From positions 1-64,000 of the forward strand of contig JAEPNY010000004.1 in the NCBI GenBank assembly GCA_017643165.1: a stretch of DNA of 64,000 bases. The letters are read 5' to 3'. Positions 26,989 to 36,348 of this stretch are shown here, piece by piece. The position numbers and the translations under genes were made by a program. The first letter of the stretch is position 1, and each line of letters begins with the position of its first letter. The notes beneath the pieces were generated by a model. The model was given only the letters and a program-made list of their open reading frames with translations, ran no database searches and was not told the DNA's origin. Origin of the DNA: Psychroserpens sp. Its GTDB lineage: Bacteria; Bacteroidota; Bacteroidia; Flavobacteriales; Flavobacteriaceae.

Positions 26989-28122
26989 CTAACTATACTT
27001 TACTTTTCGTAAAATGCGAATAGCTTCCTGATATAATTTATAGACCTTTTTACTATAATTCTTTAAATACGGTTTAGCTTCATTAAGCTTGCTAATCGCA
27101 TCTTCAAAAGCATTTAGATAGCAGATCAGGTAAGTCGCGGGAAGATTTCTTAAATCTAATTCTTCATATTTATTTAATTCTTTCCCATTTTTTAACTTCT
27201 CTAGAATTACATTATTTGAATTATAGATATGATGGAGAACTTTCTTATCAAATTGTGGAGGCTCGAACAATAATTCAGTTTCAATCGTATAATTGGCATT
27301 GTCCTGAAAGTGAATGATTGTTTCTTCGAGCTTGTAATATTTATTTCTATTGTGTAACCCTAAACTTACATATTCAACAATCTTAAATCGATCTGCATCA
27401 TAAGAAATTGAAACTTCATCAAGTGTAGAAAAAAATAAGCGGACTTGTTCATTGATTAATTCTATATCTACTCTAGAATAGAACGTTTCATCCTTGACCA
27501 CTTTCTTTTGCCCAGACCAACATAACACGAAATATTCTTTGAAAACCATGTACTGCGGATTAAAATCTCGTCGCTTATTCATGAAGTCAAAAACACCATC
27601 AAGCGTATATTGAATATTGTTTTGTGCATGAGATTCAATAGCCTGAACAATTTTTGAATTGACATCTTTAATCTCAATGTCAAAAACTTTAGGCATACTC
27701 ATGCTGCCATCTCTAAAGAAAACGGCACCACCATAATATTTCCATATATTTTTTCGAAGAGATGTGATAGCACCTGTTGGTCTAATTGTTACGAGACCAA
27801 CAACTTTATCATCTGGTAAATGTGGGAATGGAATGTTCTCATATTGAACGATTGGCGGATTAGTGAGATAAGCATTTATCAAATTTTGAATTTTGCTATC
27901 ATCAAAGAAATTTACGCCAATGATCTTGTTATCTTCATCTTCTACACCTATGACGATATATGAATTATTCTTAGGATTACTATTAGATAAGGCACAGATA
28001 TGTTTTAAGAATTTAGCTTTACCTTCTTTAAAACTGATATCAACTTTACGCTTTTTATCATAAAAACTATTCTCATCATTATGAGCTAGTAGGTTTTTGA
28101 TAAGTAGGCGCTTATTAATCAT
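26989..28122 (-). CDS. AlbA_2/Schlafen-like putative DNA-binding protein
   Basis: A 377-residue protein. Residues about 15-135 match the AlbA_2 domain: an acidic/basic start (DISFKEGKAKFLKHICALSNS), then YIVIGVEDEDNKIIGVNFF and strands to about 125. This domain binds nucleic acid in some helix-turn-helix regulators and Schlafen relatives. The remaining 240 residues show no known domain and no ATPase Walker motif. The C-terminal end is basic with many Lys and Tyr. It is the last gene of a three-gene operon after SDR (2-base gap). The role is unknown; regulation or RNA/DNA binding is inferred only from the domain. Confidence 0.7.
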   Translation of the reverse strand: MINKRLLIKNLLAHNDENSFYDKKRKVDISFKEGKAKFLKHICALSNSNPKNNSYIVIGVEDEDNKIIGVNFFDDSKIQNLINAYLTNPPIVQYENIPFPHLPDDKVVGLVTIRPTGAITSLRKNIWKYYGGAVFFRDGSMSMPKVFDIEIKDVNSKIVQAIESHAQNNIQYTLDGVFDFMNKRRDFNPQYMVFKEYFVLCWSGQKKVVKDETFYSRVDIELINEQVRLFFSTLDEVSISYDADRFKIVEYVSLGLHNRNKYYKLEETIIHFQDNANYTIETELLFEPPQFDKKVLHHIYNSNNVILEKLKNGKELNKYEELDLRNLPATYLICYLNAFEDAISKLNEAKPYLKNYSKKVYKLYQEAIRILRKVKYS

Positions 28123-28124
28123 AA

Positions 28125-28880
28125 TTAGTTCCCAGTCTTATTCACTATGGTAGAATTAGCTTGAGCAGTACAAAACATTAAAATATCTGCAATATTCACA
28201 TGTGGTGGCCTCGATACCGCAAAATAAATTGCTTCTGCAATATCTTCAGGTTGTAAGGCCTTGTAACCTTTGTAAACAGTATCAGCTATAGGATCATTTT
28301 TAAATCGCACCTTAGAGAATTCGGTTTCAACTAAGCCTGGATTAATTGCAGTAACTTTAATTCCAAATGGATTGAGATCAATTCGCATACCTTCTGTTAT
28401 AGCGAGCACAGCGTGTTTACTTCCGCAGTAAACATTTCCTTTAGGATAAACCTCCTTTCCTGCAGAGGAACCAATGTTTATAATATGACCGCTTTTTCGA
28501 TTTGTCATCTGAGGAATTACAGCTTTGCTAACATACAACAGACCTTTTACATTAATATCCATCATGGCATCCCAATCGTCTATACTTCCTGTCTGAATAG
28601 GATCTAATCCATGAGCATTACCAGCGTTATTAATAAGAATATCAATTTGCTTGAATGCATCTGGCACATTTGATATAGCGTTTAATGTTGCAATGTTATC
28701 TCTAACATCGAAATTAAGTGTATGGACATCGGTTAGTTTGCTCAATGCTTTTTCTACAGATTCAAGACGTTCTTGTCGTCTTCCACATAGAATTAAATTA
28801 ATGCCATGTTTTGCAAACTCAAAGGCTGTTGCTCGTCCTATTCCACTTGTTGCTCCAGTTATTAAAGCTGTTTTACTCAT
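28125..28880 (-). CDS. SDR family NADP-dependent oxidoreductase (YdfG-like)
   Basis: A 251-residue short-chain dehydrogenase. The Rossmann motif is TGATSGIG (8-15), with an Arg-rich cofactor region (CGRRQERL) that favours NADP. NNAG is at about 86-89. The catalytic Ser lies in INIGSSAGKE and the YCGSK motif holds Tyr and Lys. The closest known type is YdfG, which reduces 3-hydroxy acid/malonic-semialdehyde type substrates. The gene lies between an aldo/keto reductase (4-base gap) and the AlbA_2 gene (2-base gap). Confidence 0.88.
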   Translation of the reverse strand: MSKTALITGATSGIGRATAFEFAKHGINLILCGRRQERLESVEKALSKLTDVHTLNFDVRDNIATLNAISNVPDAFKQIDILINNAGNAHGLDPIQTGSIDDWDAMMDINVKGLLYVSKAVIPQMTNRKSGHIINIGSSAGKEVYPKGNVYCGSKHAVLAITEGMRIDLNPFGIKVTAINPGLVETEFSKVRFKNDPIADTVYKGYKALQPEDIAEAIYFAVSRPPHVNIADILMFCTAQANSTIVNKTGN

Positions 28881-28884
28881 ATTA

Positions 28885-29748
28885 TTAAGGTACTTTATGG
28901 CCTTGACAAGCCACTAAAATTTTAAACCAATCTTCTAATTCTAATTCAATATTAATAGCATTTGCCGCATCTGTTATCCGTTTCTTTGTAGTGGTTCCAA
29001 TTACAGGATGAATAAGCGATGGGTGTTTTAATATCCACGCTAATAAGAGCTGATCTTCGCTTGCATTATATTTTTCTAATAAAGCGCCTAGCTGTTTATG
29101 AATACGTCGATTTTGTTCGGTATCCTCTCTAAATACTGATCCGAGTGGTGACCAAGCCATTGGCGTAACCGTATTCGTCATCATGTGATCTAATATGCCG
29201 TCGTGCATAGCAGAATGTTGCGTTAATGAAAACTCAATTTGATTTACATCTATGGTCGAGTACTTGTTTATTAAGGCCATCTGCGAAGCCGTAAAATTTG
29301 ACACACCAAAAGATTTAATCAAACCTCTTGATTTGAGGTTGGAAATCGCTTCTGCAATTTCTTCAGGCTGCATCAACGGACTTGGACGATGTAGTAGCAG
29401 AAGATCAAGATAATCGCTATTAAGAAGATTAAGAGAATTTTCAGCAGACCATATAATATAATCCTTACTGTAGTTGTAATGTTTAACTGAATTATTTCGG
29501 TTATCACTGAGGTATTGTATACCACATTTGCTGATCAATTCTATCGATGTTCTGTCAATACCACTGTCTTTAAACGCCTTTCCGAAATCACTTTCTGTAG
29601 TGTAGCCTCCATAAATATCGGCATGATCAAAAGTGGTAATTCCATTTTCGATACAATGGCCCATAAGATCTATAATTTCTGTTTTTTGGAGTGCTTTCCC
29701 CCAAATTCCCCAGGTCATTGTACCTGCAATTAATCGAGAATATTTCAC
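28885..29748 (-). CDS. Aldo/keto reductase (YdhF-like)
   Basis: A 287-residue aldo/keto reductase. The start is GTG (29746-29748); it gives MKYSRLIAGTMTWGIWG, as expected for this family, and the next Met is too far in. The catalytic tetrad is seen: Asp/Tyr in FDHADIYGGY, Lys in ELISKCG and His in LLLLHRPSP. Other family motifs are SFGVSNF, and HPVIGTT near the end. It reduces carbonyl compounds with NADPH in the cytoplasm. It is first in the operon with the SDR and AlbA_2 genes. The natural substrate is unknown. Confidence 0.88.
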   Translation of the reverse strand: MKYSRLIAGTMTWGIWGKALQKTEIIDLMGHCIENGITTFDHADIYGGYTTESDFGKAFKDSGIDRTSIELISKCGIQYLSDNRNNSVKHYNYSKDYIIWSAENSLNLLNSDYLDLLLLHRPSPLMQPEEIAEAISNLKSRGLIKSFGVSNFTASQMALINKYSTIDVNQIEFSLTQHSAMHDGILDHMMTNTVTPMAWSPLGSVFREDTEQNRRIHKQLGALLEKYNASEDQLLLAWILKHPSLIHPVIGTTTKKRITDAANAINIELELEDWFKILVACQGHKVP

Positions 29749-29852
29749 TTTTTTTTCAGTTGATAAGGATTTATTTGCAATTCACGTATAAAAATAGTCA
29801 AAACTAAATGAAGAGGCTATCATTGTGAGGTAATAATTATTAATCCCAAATC

Positions 29853-30419
29853 ATGAAATTAATTACATCCGCTAAACCTATTATTCTACTCTTTTTAGTG
29901 TTAGGATTATTCAGCTGTTCGAAGGAATATGAAACTGAAACGTTCCCGGATAGCGCACTAGTTACCATTAAACTTCAGGGTTTACAAAGCCAATTGAGCA
30001 GTGTAAATATTGAAGTTACTGACATTCAATTTCAATTAAAGGCCGATGCCACTGAAGCTGATGCCTGGTTAAGTCTAAACACAGTTAATATGGGTGTACA
30101 TGATCTCACAAGAATAACGGGTGATCAGGTGGTTACCCTAGTAGATTTTGATGAAGTAGATCTTAACCATATCTATAATATGAAGCTTGTATATGGCGAG
30201 AATAATTCCATGGTTAAACAAGGGCTTAACTACGATTTAGTTATTGCGCCAGAATTAGATAATGCAAGTGTAAATATGGTTGATCGTACACTTGAGGCAA
30301 ATAAGATCTATGAATTTATAGTCGAATTTGACTTAGATGAATCCATTACTATTGAAAATGGTATTGCGCAATTACGTCCTCAGACAAGTACAATATTAAG
30401 ACGATTTGAGATTTTTTAA
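29853..30419 (+). CDS. DUF4382-like lipoprotein
   Basis: A 188-residue lipoprotein with the lipobox LFSC (Cys 22). The rest is beta-rich: it starts VTIKLQG and VNIEVTDIQFQL, continues with WLSLNTVNMGVHDLTRITGD, and ends with YEFIVEFDLDESITI. The pattern of strands and the DLTR step are as in DUF4382 proteins, which have an unknown envelope function. It is a single gene; a strong terminator follows. Confidence 0.65.
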   Translation: MKLITSAKPIILLFLVLGLFSCSKEYETETFPDSALVTIKLQGLQSQLSSVNIEVTDIQFQLKADATEADAWLSLNTVNMGVHDLTRITGDQVVTLVDFDEVDLNHIYNMKLVYGENNSMVKQGLNYDLVIAPELDNASVNMVDRTLEANKIYEFIVEFDLDESITIENGIAQLRPQTSTILRRFEIF

Positions 30420-30446
30420 ATTGCAATAAATAATAGATATAAATTT

Positions 30447-30475
30447 AAAGCAACGCCTATGGTGTTGCTTTTTTT
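30447..30475 (+). terminator. Intrinsic terminator after the DUF4382 gene
   Basis: An 11-base stem (30447-30457 with 30461-30471, including a G-T pair) and a three-base loop lead into a run of seven T. Confidence 0.85.
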
Positions 30476-30605
30476 ATGAAAACTTTTGAATCTTCGATAT
30501 ACACTTAACTTTTAACCAATTATTAACAGCAAACCAATAAAAAAATTAACAATTTGCGATTCTAATTAAAACGTGACAAAAAGAACGTTAAAAACCTTAT
30601 ATATA

Positions 30606-31607
30606 ATGGAAGAAACGGCTACAATTGATATTAAAAGTATCAATGAGAAGATAGAGAAGGAAAGTGCTTTCGTGGATTTGCTAATGATGGAAATGAATAA
30701 AGTCATCGTTGGGCAAAAACATATGGTAGAGCGGTTACTTATTGGCTTATTAGGACGAGGACATATTCTTTTAGAGGGTGTGCCAGGATTAGCTAAAACA
30801 TTAGCGATTAATACTTTAGCTCAGGCTGTTGATGGTAGTTTTAGTAGAATTCAATTTACGCCAGATCTTCTGCCTGCGGATGTTGTTGGAACTTTAATCT
30901 ATAATATGAAGGTCAATGACTTTTCCATTAAGAAAGGTCCAATATTTGCAAATTTCGTGCTTGCGGATGAGATCAATAGAGCGCCAGCTAAGGTGCAGTC
31001 AGCGTTACTAGAGGCAATGCAAGAAAGACAGGTGACAATTGGAGATGAAACGTTTTTATTAGACAAGCCTTTCTTAGTAATGGCTACGCAGAACCCAGTT
31101 GAGCAAGAAGGAACTTATCCTTTACCAGAAGCACAAGTAGACCGTTTCATGTTGAAGACGGTAATAGACTATCCAAAAATCTCTGAAGAACAATTGATCA
31201 TGAGGGCTAATTTAAAGGGTGCTTGGGATAAGGTTAATCCTGTGGTGTCTGTGGCTCAAATACTAAAAGCTCAGGATGTTGTTAGAGAAGTATACATGGA
31301 TGAGAAAATCGAAAAATATATCCTTGATATCATCTTTGCCACGCGTTATCCAGAGCAATATCGTTTAGCAGATCTTAAACCATTAATTTCTTTTGGTGCT
31401 TCTCCTCGTGGAAGTATTAATTTAGCCACAGCTGCAAAGTGTTATGCATTCATAAAGCGTCGTGGTTATGTAATTCCAGAAGATGTTCGTGCAGTCGTGC
31501 ATGATGTATTAAGACATCGTATCGGAATTACCTATGAAGCTGAAGCTGAAAATGTAACTTCAGAAGATATTATCAACAAGATCGTTAACGAGATCGAGGT
31601 GCCATAG
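30606..31607 (+). CDS. MoxR-family AAA+ ATPase of the Bat operon
   Basis: A 333-residue ATPase from ATG 30606 (MEETATID); the GTG 33 bases upstream is less likely. Walker A is GVPGLAKT (about 65), Walker B is LADEIN (about 128), followed by the sensor NPVEQEGTYPLPEAQVDRF typical of MoxR. MoxR proteins act as chaperones for von Willebrand (VWA) proteins. Here it is the first gene of a ten-kilobase operon with DUF58 and the Bat VWA proteins, its likely clients. Confidence 0.92.
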   Translation: MEETATIDIKSINEKIEKESAFVDLLMMEMNKVIVGQKHMVERLLIGLLGRGHILLEGVPGLAKTLAINTLAQAVDGSFSRIQFTPDLLPADVVGTLIYNMKVNDFSIKKGPIFANFVLADEINRAPAKVQSALLEAMQERQVTIGDETFLLDKPFLVMATQNPVEQEGTYPLPEAQVDRFMLKTVIDYPKISEEQLIMRANLKGAWDKVNPVVSVAQILKAQDVVREVYMDEKIEKYILDIIFATRYPEQYRLADLKPLISFGASPRGSINLATAAKCYAFIKRRGYVIPEDVRAVVHDVLRHRIGITYEAEAENVTSEDIINKIVNEIEVP

Positions 31608-31671
31608 ACCATTAGGTCTAAATAACCATTCTTAAATTCCCTCTTTAAGTGAAATGAGGCTACCGAATTAA

Positions 31672-32541
31672 ATGGATACAAAGGAATTACTAAAGAAAGT
31701 ACGAAAAATTGAGATTAAGACCCGTCGTTTGTCTGATCACATATTTGGAGGCGAATACCATTCGACATTCAAAGGTCGTGGTATGACATTTTCTGAAGTA
31801 AGGCAGTATCAATTTGGTGATGATGTGAGAAATATCGACTGGAATGTTACGGCGCGTTACAACGAACCATTTGTCAAAGTATTTGAAGAAGAACGTGAGT
31901 TAACGATGATGTTAATGGTCGATATTTCAGGATCAAAATTATTTGGCTCTGTAGATCAATTTAAGAATGAGATTGCAACAGAAATTGCAGCAACACTCGC
32001 TTTTTCAGCAACACAGAATAATGACAAGATCGGACTTATATTGTTCTCAGATGAGATTGAACTGTATATTCCTCCGAAAAAAGGACGCTCACACGTACTA
32101 CGTATCATTAGAGAACTTATAGAATTCGAACCTAAAAGCAAGTTGACTAATATTTCAGAAGCTTTAAAATTCTTGTCAAATGTGATGAAGAAAAAGGCTA
32201 TCGTTTTCTTGCTTAGTGATTTTATAACCGATGATGATTATGAGCATAACCTTAAAATTTCAGCTGGAAAACACGACATTACAGGGATTAGAATTTTCGA
32301 TAAGCGTGAGGCCGAGATTCCAAATTTAGGTATGGTTCAAATGGAGGATGAAGAAACAGGAGAATTAATATTAGTCAACACAACGTCTAAATCTGTTAGA
32401 CAGAATTACAGCAAATACTACAAGGATAAAGTAGCGCATTACAAAGATACTTTTACAAAATCAGGATCAGGGACAATTGATTGTAGAGTTGATGAAAGTT
32501 ATGTCAAAAAATTGTTAGGTTATTTCAAAACTAGGGGCTAA
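31672..32541 (+). CDS. DUF58 domain protein
   Basis: A 289-residue cytoplasmic or membrane-edge protein. The DUF58 signature is clear: GRGMTFSEVRQYQFGDDVRNIDWNVTAR (about 45-70), followed by a VWA-like fold with MVDISGS (about 85) and LLSDF. It lacks membrane segments. DUF58 proteins always travel with MoxR, and are probably its adaptor or substrate. It is 64 bases after moxR and 7 bases before the next gene. Confidence 0.9.
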   Translation: MDTKELLKKVRKIEIKTRRLSDHIFGGEYHSTFKGRGMTFSEVRQYQFGDDVRNIDWNVTARYNEPFVKVFEEERELTMMLMVDISGSKLFGSVDQFKNEIATEIAATLAFSATQNNDKIGLILFSDEIELYIPPKKGRSHVLRIIRELIEFEPKSKLTNISEALKFLSNVMKKKAIVFLLSDFITDDDYEHNLKISAGKHDITGIRIFDKREAEIPNLGMVQMEDEETGELILVNTTSKSVRQNYSKYYKDKVAHYKDTFTKSGSGTIDCRVDESYVKKLLGYFKTRG

Positions 32542-32548
32542 ATCTTTT

Positions 32549-34207
32549 ATGAAGAACGAAACGCTAAATACGACATCCAATAATAAACTGCGAAGACTGA
32601 TAAGTCTTGTCGGTTTTATTTTTGCACTGATATCGTCGCATGCTTTCGCGCAAGTTACGTCTAGTATTGATACCACGAACATCAAGATTGGAGAACAAAT
32701 AACATTTAAGATCCAAGTTCAAACTGACACTACACAAATAGTTGTATTTCCTGATGGACAAACGTTTTTGCCTTTAGAAATGATAGAGGCGTCGAAAGTT
32801 GATACAACTAAAAATAAAGAGCAAATAGAATTGACGAAGTCTTATGGATTAACCCAATTTGATCCAGGCAACTTCACGATTCCTAAGCAACGCGTTACTA
32901 TTGGTGATAAGACATTTTTCACAGACTCACTACAAGTGGTTGTCAATCCGGTGGTTATAGATACGACCAAACAGAAGCTTTACGACATTAAACCAATGAT
33001 CGAAGTAGAACGATCAACGGGAGATTGGTGGAAATATCTATTGATCACACTTTTGGCATTAGCATTAGTGGTTTTCGGATTGTACTGGTTTATTTGGCGT
33101 AAAAAACCAATGACTGAAGAAGAAGAGATTGCCTTACTTCCGCCATATGATAGAGCGAAACTAGCGCTTCAAAAGCTTGATGAGAGTAATTACCTTCAAC
33201 GTTCAGAAATAAAGGACTATTATTCTGAATTGACCTTTATCATCAGAAAGTATTTAGATGAGAAAGTATATAATCGTGCTCTTGAAAGTACAACAGACGA
33301 GCTTATCGATCGTTTGACACTTTTGAGTGATGCCAACAAAATTGATTTAAGTAAAAACGACATCTCTAATATTAAAGATATATTAAAGCGTGCAGATTTG
33401 GTGAAATTTGCAAAGTCAGCTCCAGATATTGAATTGGCTAAAATGGATAGAGATGCCATAGATATGGAGATTGATCAGGTAAAAGAGGCATTACCAGAAC
33501 CTTCAGAAGAAGAAAAACTCTTAAATCAACAATATCGTGAAGCTCAAGAGCGCAAGAAGAAACGCGAAAAGATAGTGATTACGGTTGCAGCCAGTATTTT
33601 AATATTAGTAGCAACTTTTGTTGGCTTTGGCGTAAAGTATGGATTTAAATATGTTGTAGATACGCTTACTGCAGATGAGACCAAAGGGCTACTTGAAGGC
33701 GAATGGGTGCGAAGTGAATACGGCTATCCACCTATAATGATCTCTACGCCTGAAGTATTAGAACGTGTAGAGCTCAAAGCCATCGATAGTACACAGACTA
33801 CAGAACGTGTAGCGTTCTCTTATGGCGATCAAGATTCTGAATTTAATATCAGTGTTGGAACTACGAGATACGCATTAGCTGAAGATGAAGAGATAGATGT
33901 ACAAGGTGCGATCGAAGAAACGATAGCATTATTTGAAAAAAATGGTGTGCGTAATCTGCTTGTAAAACAAGAACAATTTATTACTCCAAATGCCGCAGAA
34001 GGGTATAAAATTTTCGGTACAGGTGATTTTCCTGGGAATAAAAAAGACACTTATAGACCAGGAGAATATGTGATTCTTATTTTCACGGCCGAAGATAAAT
34101 CAGTCATGCAAAAGATTGCTTTGGCTTGGAATAACTCCAATAGTTACGCTGACGACATAATGGATCGCGTGATAAATTCAGTTGAATTAAGAACAGTAGA
34201 AGAATAA
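32549..34207 (+). CDS. Bat operon membrane protein, BatD-like N-terminus plus DUF4381-like part
   Basis: A 552-residue protein. A signal peptide ends at SHAFAQ (about 35). Residues about 40-145 are a BatD-like beta domain (IKIGEQITFKIQVQTD). A transmembrane helix lies at about 163-184, then a coiled or helical cytoplasmic segment (ALQKLDESNYL, REAQERKKKRE), a second helix at about 345-370, and a C-terminal domain (about 380-552). The order matches proteins at this position in flavobacterial Bat operons. It overlaps batA by one base (TAATG). The C-terminal domain is not recognised. Confidence 0.75.
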   Translation: MKNETLNTTSNNKLRRLISLVGFIFALISSHAFAQVTSSIDTTNIKIGEQITFKIQVQTDTTQIVVFPDGQTFLPLEMIEASKVDTTKNKEQIELTKSYGLTQFDPGNFTIPKQRVTIGDKTFFTDSLQVVVNPVVIDTTKQKLYDIKPMIEVERSTGDWWKYLLITLLALALVVFGLYWFIWRKKPMTEEEEIALLPPYDRAKLALQKLDESNYLQRSEIKDYYSELTFIIRKYLDEKVYNRALESTTDELIDRLTLLSDANKIDLSKNDISNIKDILKRADLVKFAKSAPDIELAKMDRDAIDMEIDQVKEALPEPSEEEKLLNQQYREAQERKKKREKIVITVAASILILVATFVGFGVKYGFKYVVDTLTADETKGLLEGEWVRSEYGYPPIMISTPEVLERVELKAIDSTQTTERVAFSYGDQDSEFNISVGTTRYALAEDEEIDVQGAIEETIALFEKNGVRNLLVKQEQFITPNAAEGYKIFGTGDFPGNKKDTYRPGEYVILIFTAEDKSVMQKIALAWNNSNSYADDIMDRVINSVELRTVEE

Positions 34208-35211
34208 TGTTAGAAGGAGTTGAATATTTAAATAAAGAATTTTTCTGGTTGTTCTTACTACTACCACTAGCGATATTGTGGTATGTCCTCAAGTTCAAAC
34301 GTCAAACGGCAGAATTAAAGATGTCTAGCGTTAAAGGGTTTAAAATAGGTGGTTCAATACTTCCGAAGATAAAACCTATTCTATTTGTTTTTCGATTATT
34401 GGCGTTATCCTTTTTAATAATCGCTTTGGCACGTCCAAGAACCTCAGATGAGACGACTAAGACCAAAACAACGAAAGGGATTGATATTGTCATGGCGATT
34501 GATGTTTCTGCTAGTATGTTAGCAAAGGATTTACTCCCGAATCGATTAGAAGCCTTAAAAAAGGTGGCTTCTGAATTTATACAAGGTCGCCCAAATGACA
34601 GAATTGGTTTAGTAGAATACGCTGGCGAAAGTTATACAAAAACACCAATAACCAGTGATAAAGCAATCGTATTACGATCACTCAGAGATATAAAGTATAA
34701 TACAATTATTGAAGGTGGTACAGCTATAGGCATGGGATTAGCGACTGCGGTGAATCGTATTAAGGATAGTAAAGCCAAAAGTAAGGTGATCATTTTGCTT
34801 ACCGATGGGGTTAATAATTCTGGATTTATTGATCCAAAAATTGCGAGTGAACTGGCTGTAGAATATGGCATAAAGGTTTATACAATTGGTTTGGGAACCA
34901 ATGGAATGGCCTTATCACCTTATTCTATAAATCGAGATCGAAGCTTTCAGTATAAACGCGTACAAGTGGAAATCGATGAAGACTTATTAAATGAGATTGC
35001 CGACGTGACAGGAGGTCGTTACTTCAGAGCAACGAATAATAAGAAATTAAAGGAGATTTACGACGAAATAAATAAACTTGAAAAAACGGAGATCGAAGAG
35101 ATCAAGTATACCACCTATGATGAAAAATATCGACCGTTGGTATTGATTGCATTAGGATTAATGGTACTCGAAGCTATTTTACGATTTACTGTGTTTAGAA
35201 GTTTTATATAA
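34207..35211 (+). CDS. batA: BatA-type VWA domain membrane protein
   Basis: A 334-residue protein with an N-terminal membrane hairpin (about 14-27 and 60-77), a VWA domain with an intact MIDAS motif (AIDVSASM at about 97), and TDG, and a C-terminal helix (about 312-330). BatA/BatB proteins form the membrane VWA part of the Bacteroides aerotolerance complex. The paralogue batB starts 4 bases after it. Translation is likely coupled to the preceding gene by the one-base overlap. Confidence 0.88.
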   Translation: MLEGVEYLNKEFFWLFLLLPLAILWYVLKFKRQTAELKMSSVKGFKIGGSILPKIKPILFVFRLLALSFLIIALARPRTSDETTKTKTTKGIDIVMAIDVSASMLAKDLLPNRLEALKKVASEFIQGRPNDRIGLVEYAGESYTKTPITSDKAIVLRSLRDIKYNTIIEGGTAIGMGLATAVNRIKDSKAKSKVIILLTDGVNNSGFIDPKIASELAVEYGIKVYTIGLGTNGMALSPYSINRDRSFQYKRVQVEIDEDLLNEIADVTGGRYFRATNNKKLKEIYDEINKLEKTEIEEIKYTTYDEKYRPLVLIALGLMVLEAILRFTVFRSFI

Positions 35212-35215
35212 CGAT

Positions 35216-36259
35216 ATGTTTGATTTTCAATTAGAAGATAAAGTTTGGTTTTGGGTATTATTGGTGATTCCAGTGATCATCATGATATTCATTATACTCC
35301 AAATTTGGAAGTATAGAGCGCAAAGACGATTTGCTTCTTCTAAGTTACTTAAACGACTTAGTCCCAATCAATCGCTATTCAAATCTATTTTGAAGTTAGT
35401 CGTGCTAAGTTTAGCTATTGCCTGTTTGTCTATTGCATTGGTAAATCCAAAGATAGGAACAAAATTAGAGACGGTTAAGCGCCAAGGTGTAGATATTGTA
35501 TTTGCGGTTGATGTTTCTAAAAGTATGTTAGCCGAAGACATCGCGCCAAACCGATTAGAAAAGTCGAAGCAGTTAGTCTCTCAGATTATAAATAATCTTG
35601 CCAGTGATCGAATAGGGATTATTGCATATGCCGGAAAAGCTTTCCCTCAATTACCAATTACGACGGATTATGCCTCGGGTAAAATGTTTCTTCAGAGTCT
35701 TAATACCGACATGCTTTCTTCTCAAGGAACAGCAATAAATGAAGCTATCGAGTTAGCGAAGACTTACTTTGACGATGAAGAACAGACCAATCGTGTTTTG
35801 ATTATCATTTCTGATGGAGAAGATCACAGCGAAATTGCCTCGAGTGTTGCTGAAGAAGCAGCAGAAGAAGGCATACGAATTTTCACCATTGGTGTAGGTG
35901 AACCGGAAGGTGGTCCAATACCGTTGAAGCGAAATGGAGTTTTTCTTAGCTACAAAAAGGATAGCGAAGGCGAGACCGTAATAACACGACTCAATGAAGA
36001 TACATTAAAAGCAATTGCCGAAGAAGCTAATGGTGAATACATTAATGGTAACAATACAACTCAAGTTATTGAGGACATCAAAGATATTTTAAATCGAATG
36101 GACAAAACCGAGTTTGAAGCAAAAGAATTTGCAGATTTTAAAGACCAATTTCAATGGTTTTTGGGTTTTGGATTGTTCTTCTTATTTATCGATATTTTCT
36201 TCTTAGAACGAAAGACAGGATGGCTCAAACGTCTTAATCTGTTTAACGAGAATTTTTAG
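35216..36259 (+). CDS. batB: BatB-type VWA domain membrane protein
   Basis: A 347-residue paralogue of BatA. Membrane segments are at about 10-27, 58-77 and 318-332; the MIDAS is AVDVSKSM (about 97) and a second motif is IISDGEDHSE. It differs from BatA in having an extra SDGEDH stretch and a segment with GVFLSYKK. It likely pairs with BatA in the inner membrane with the VWA domain in the periplasm or at its face. An 89-base gap without a terminator leads to batC. Confidence 0.88.
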   Translation: MFDFQLEDKVWFWVLLVIPVIIMIFIILQIWKYRAQRRFASSKLLKRLSPNQSLFKSILKLVVLSLAIACLSIALVNPKIGTKLETVKRQGVDIVFAVDVSKSMLAEDIAPNRLEKSKQLVSQIINNLASDRIGIIAYAGKAFPQLPITTDYASGKMFLQSLNTDMLSSQGTAINEAIELAKTYFDDEEQTNRVLIIISDGEDHSEIASSVAEEAAEEGIRIFTIGVGEPEGGPIPLKRNGVFLSYKKDSEGETVITRLNEDTLKAIAEEANGEYINGNNTTQVIEDIKDILNRMDKTEFEAKEFADFKDQFQWFLGFGLFFLFIDIFFLERKTGWLKRLNLFNENF

Positions 36260-36348
36260 AGTTCAACAGGCATAGAATAATTTATAACTTCTTTAACTAT
36301 ATCAAGTCTTACAGTTTTTTATATTGCTGCTTGGTTATGTGGTAAACT

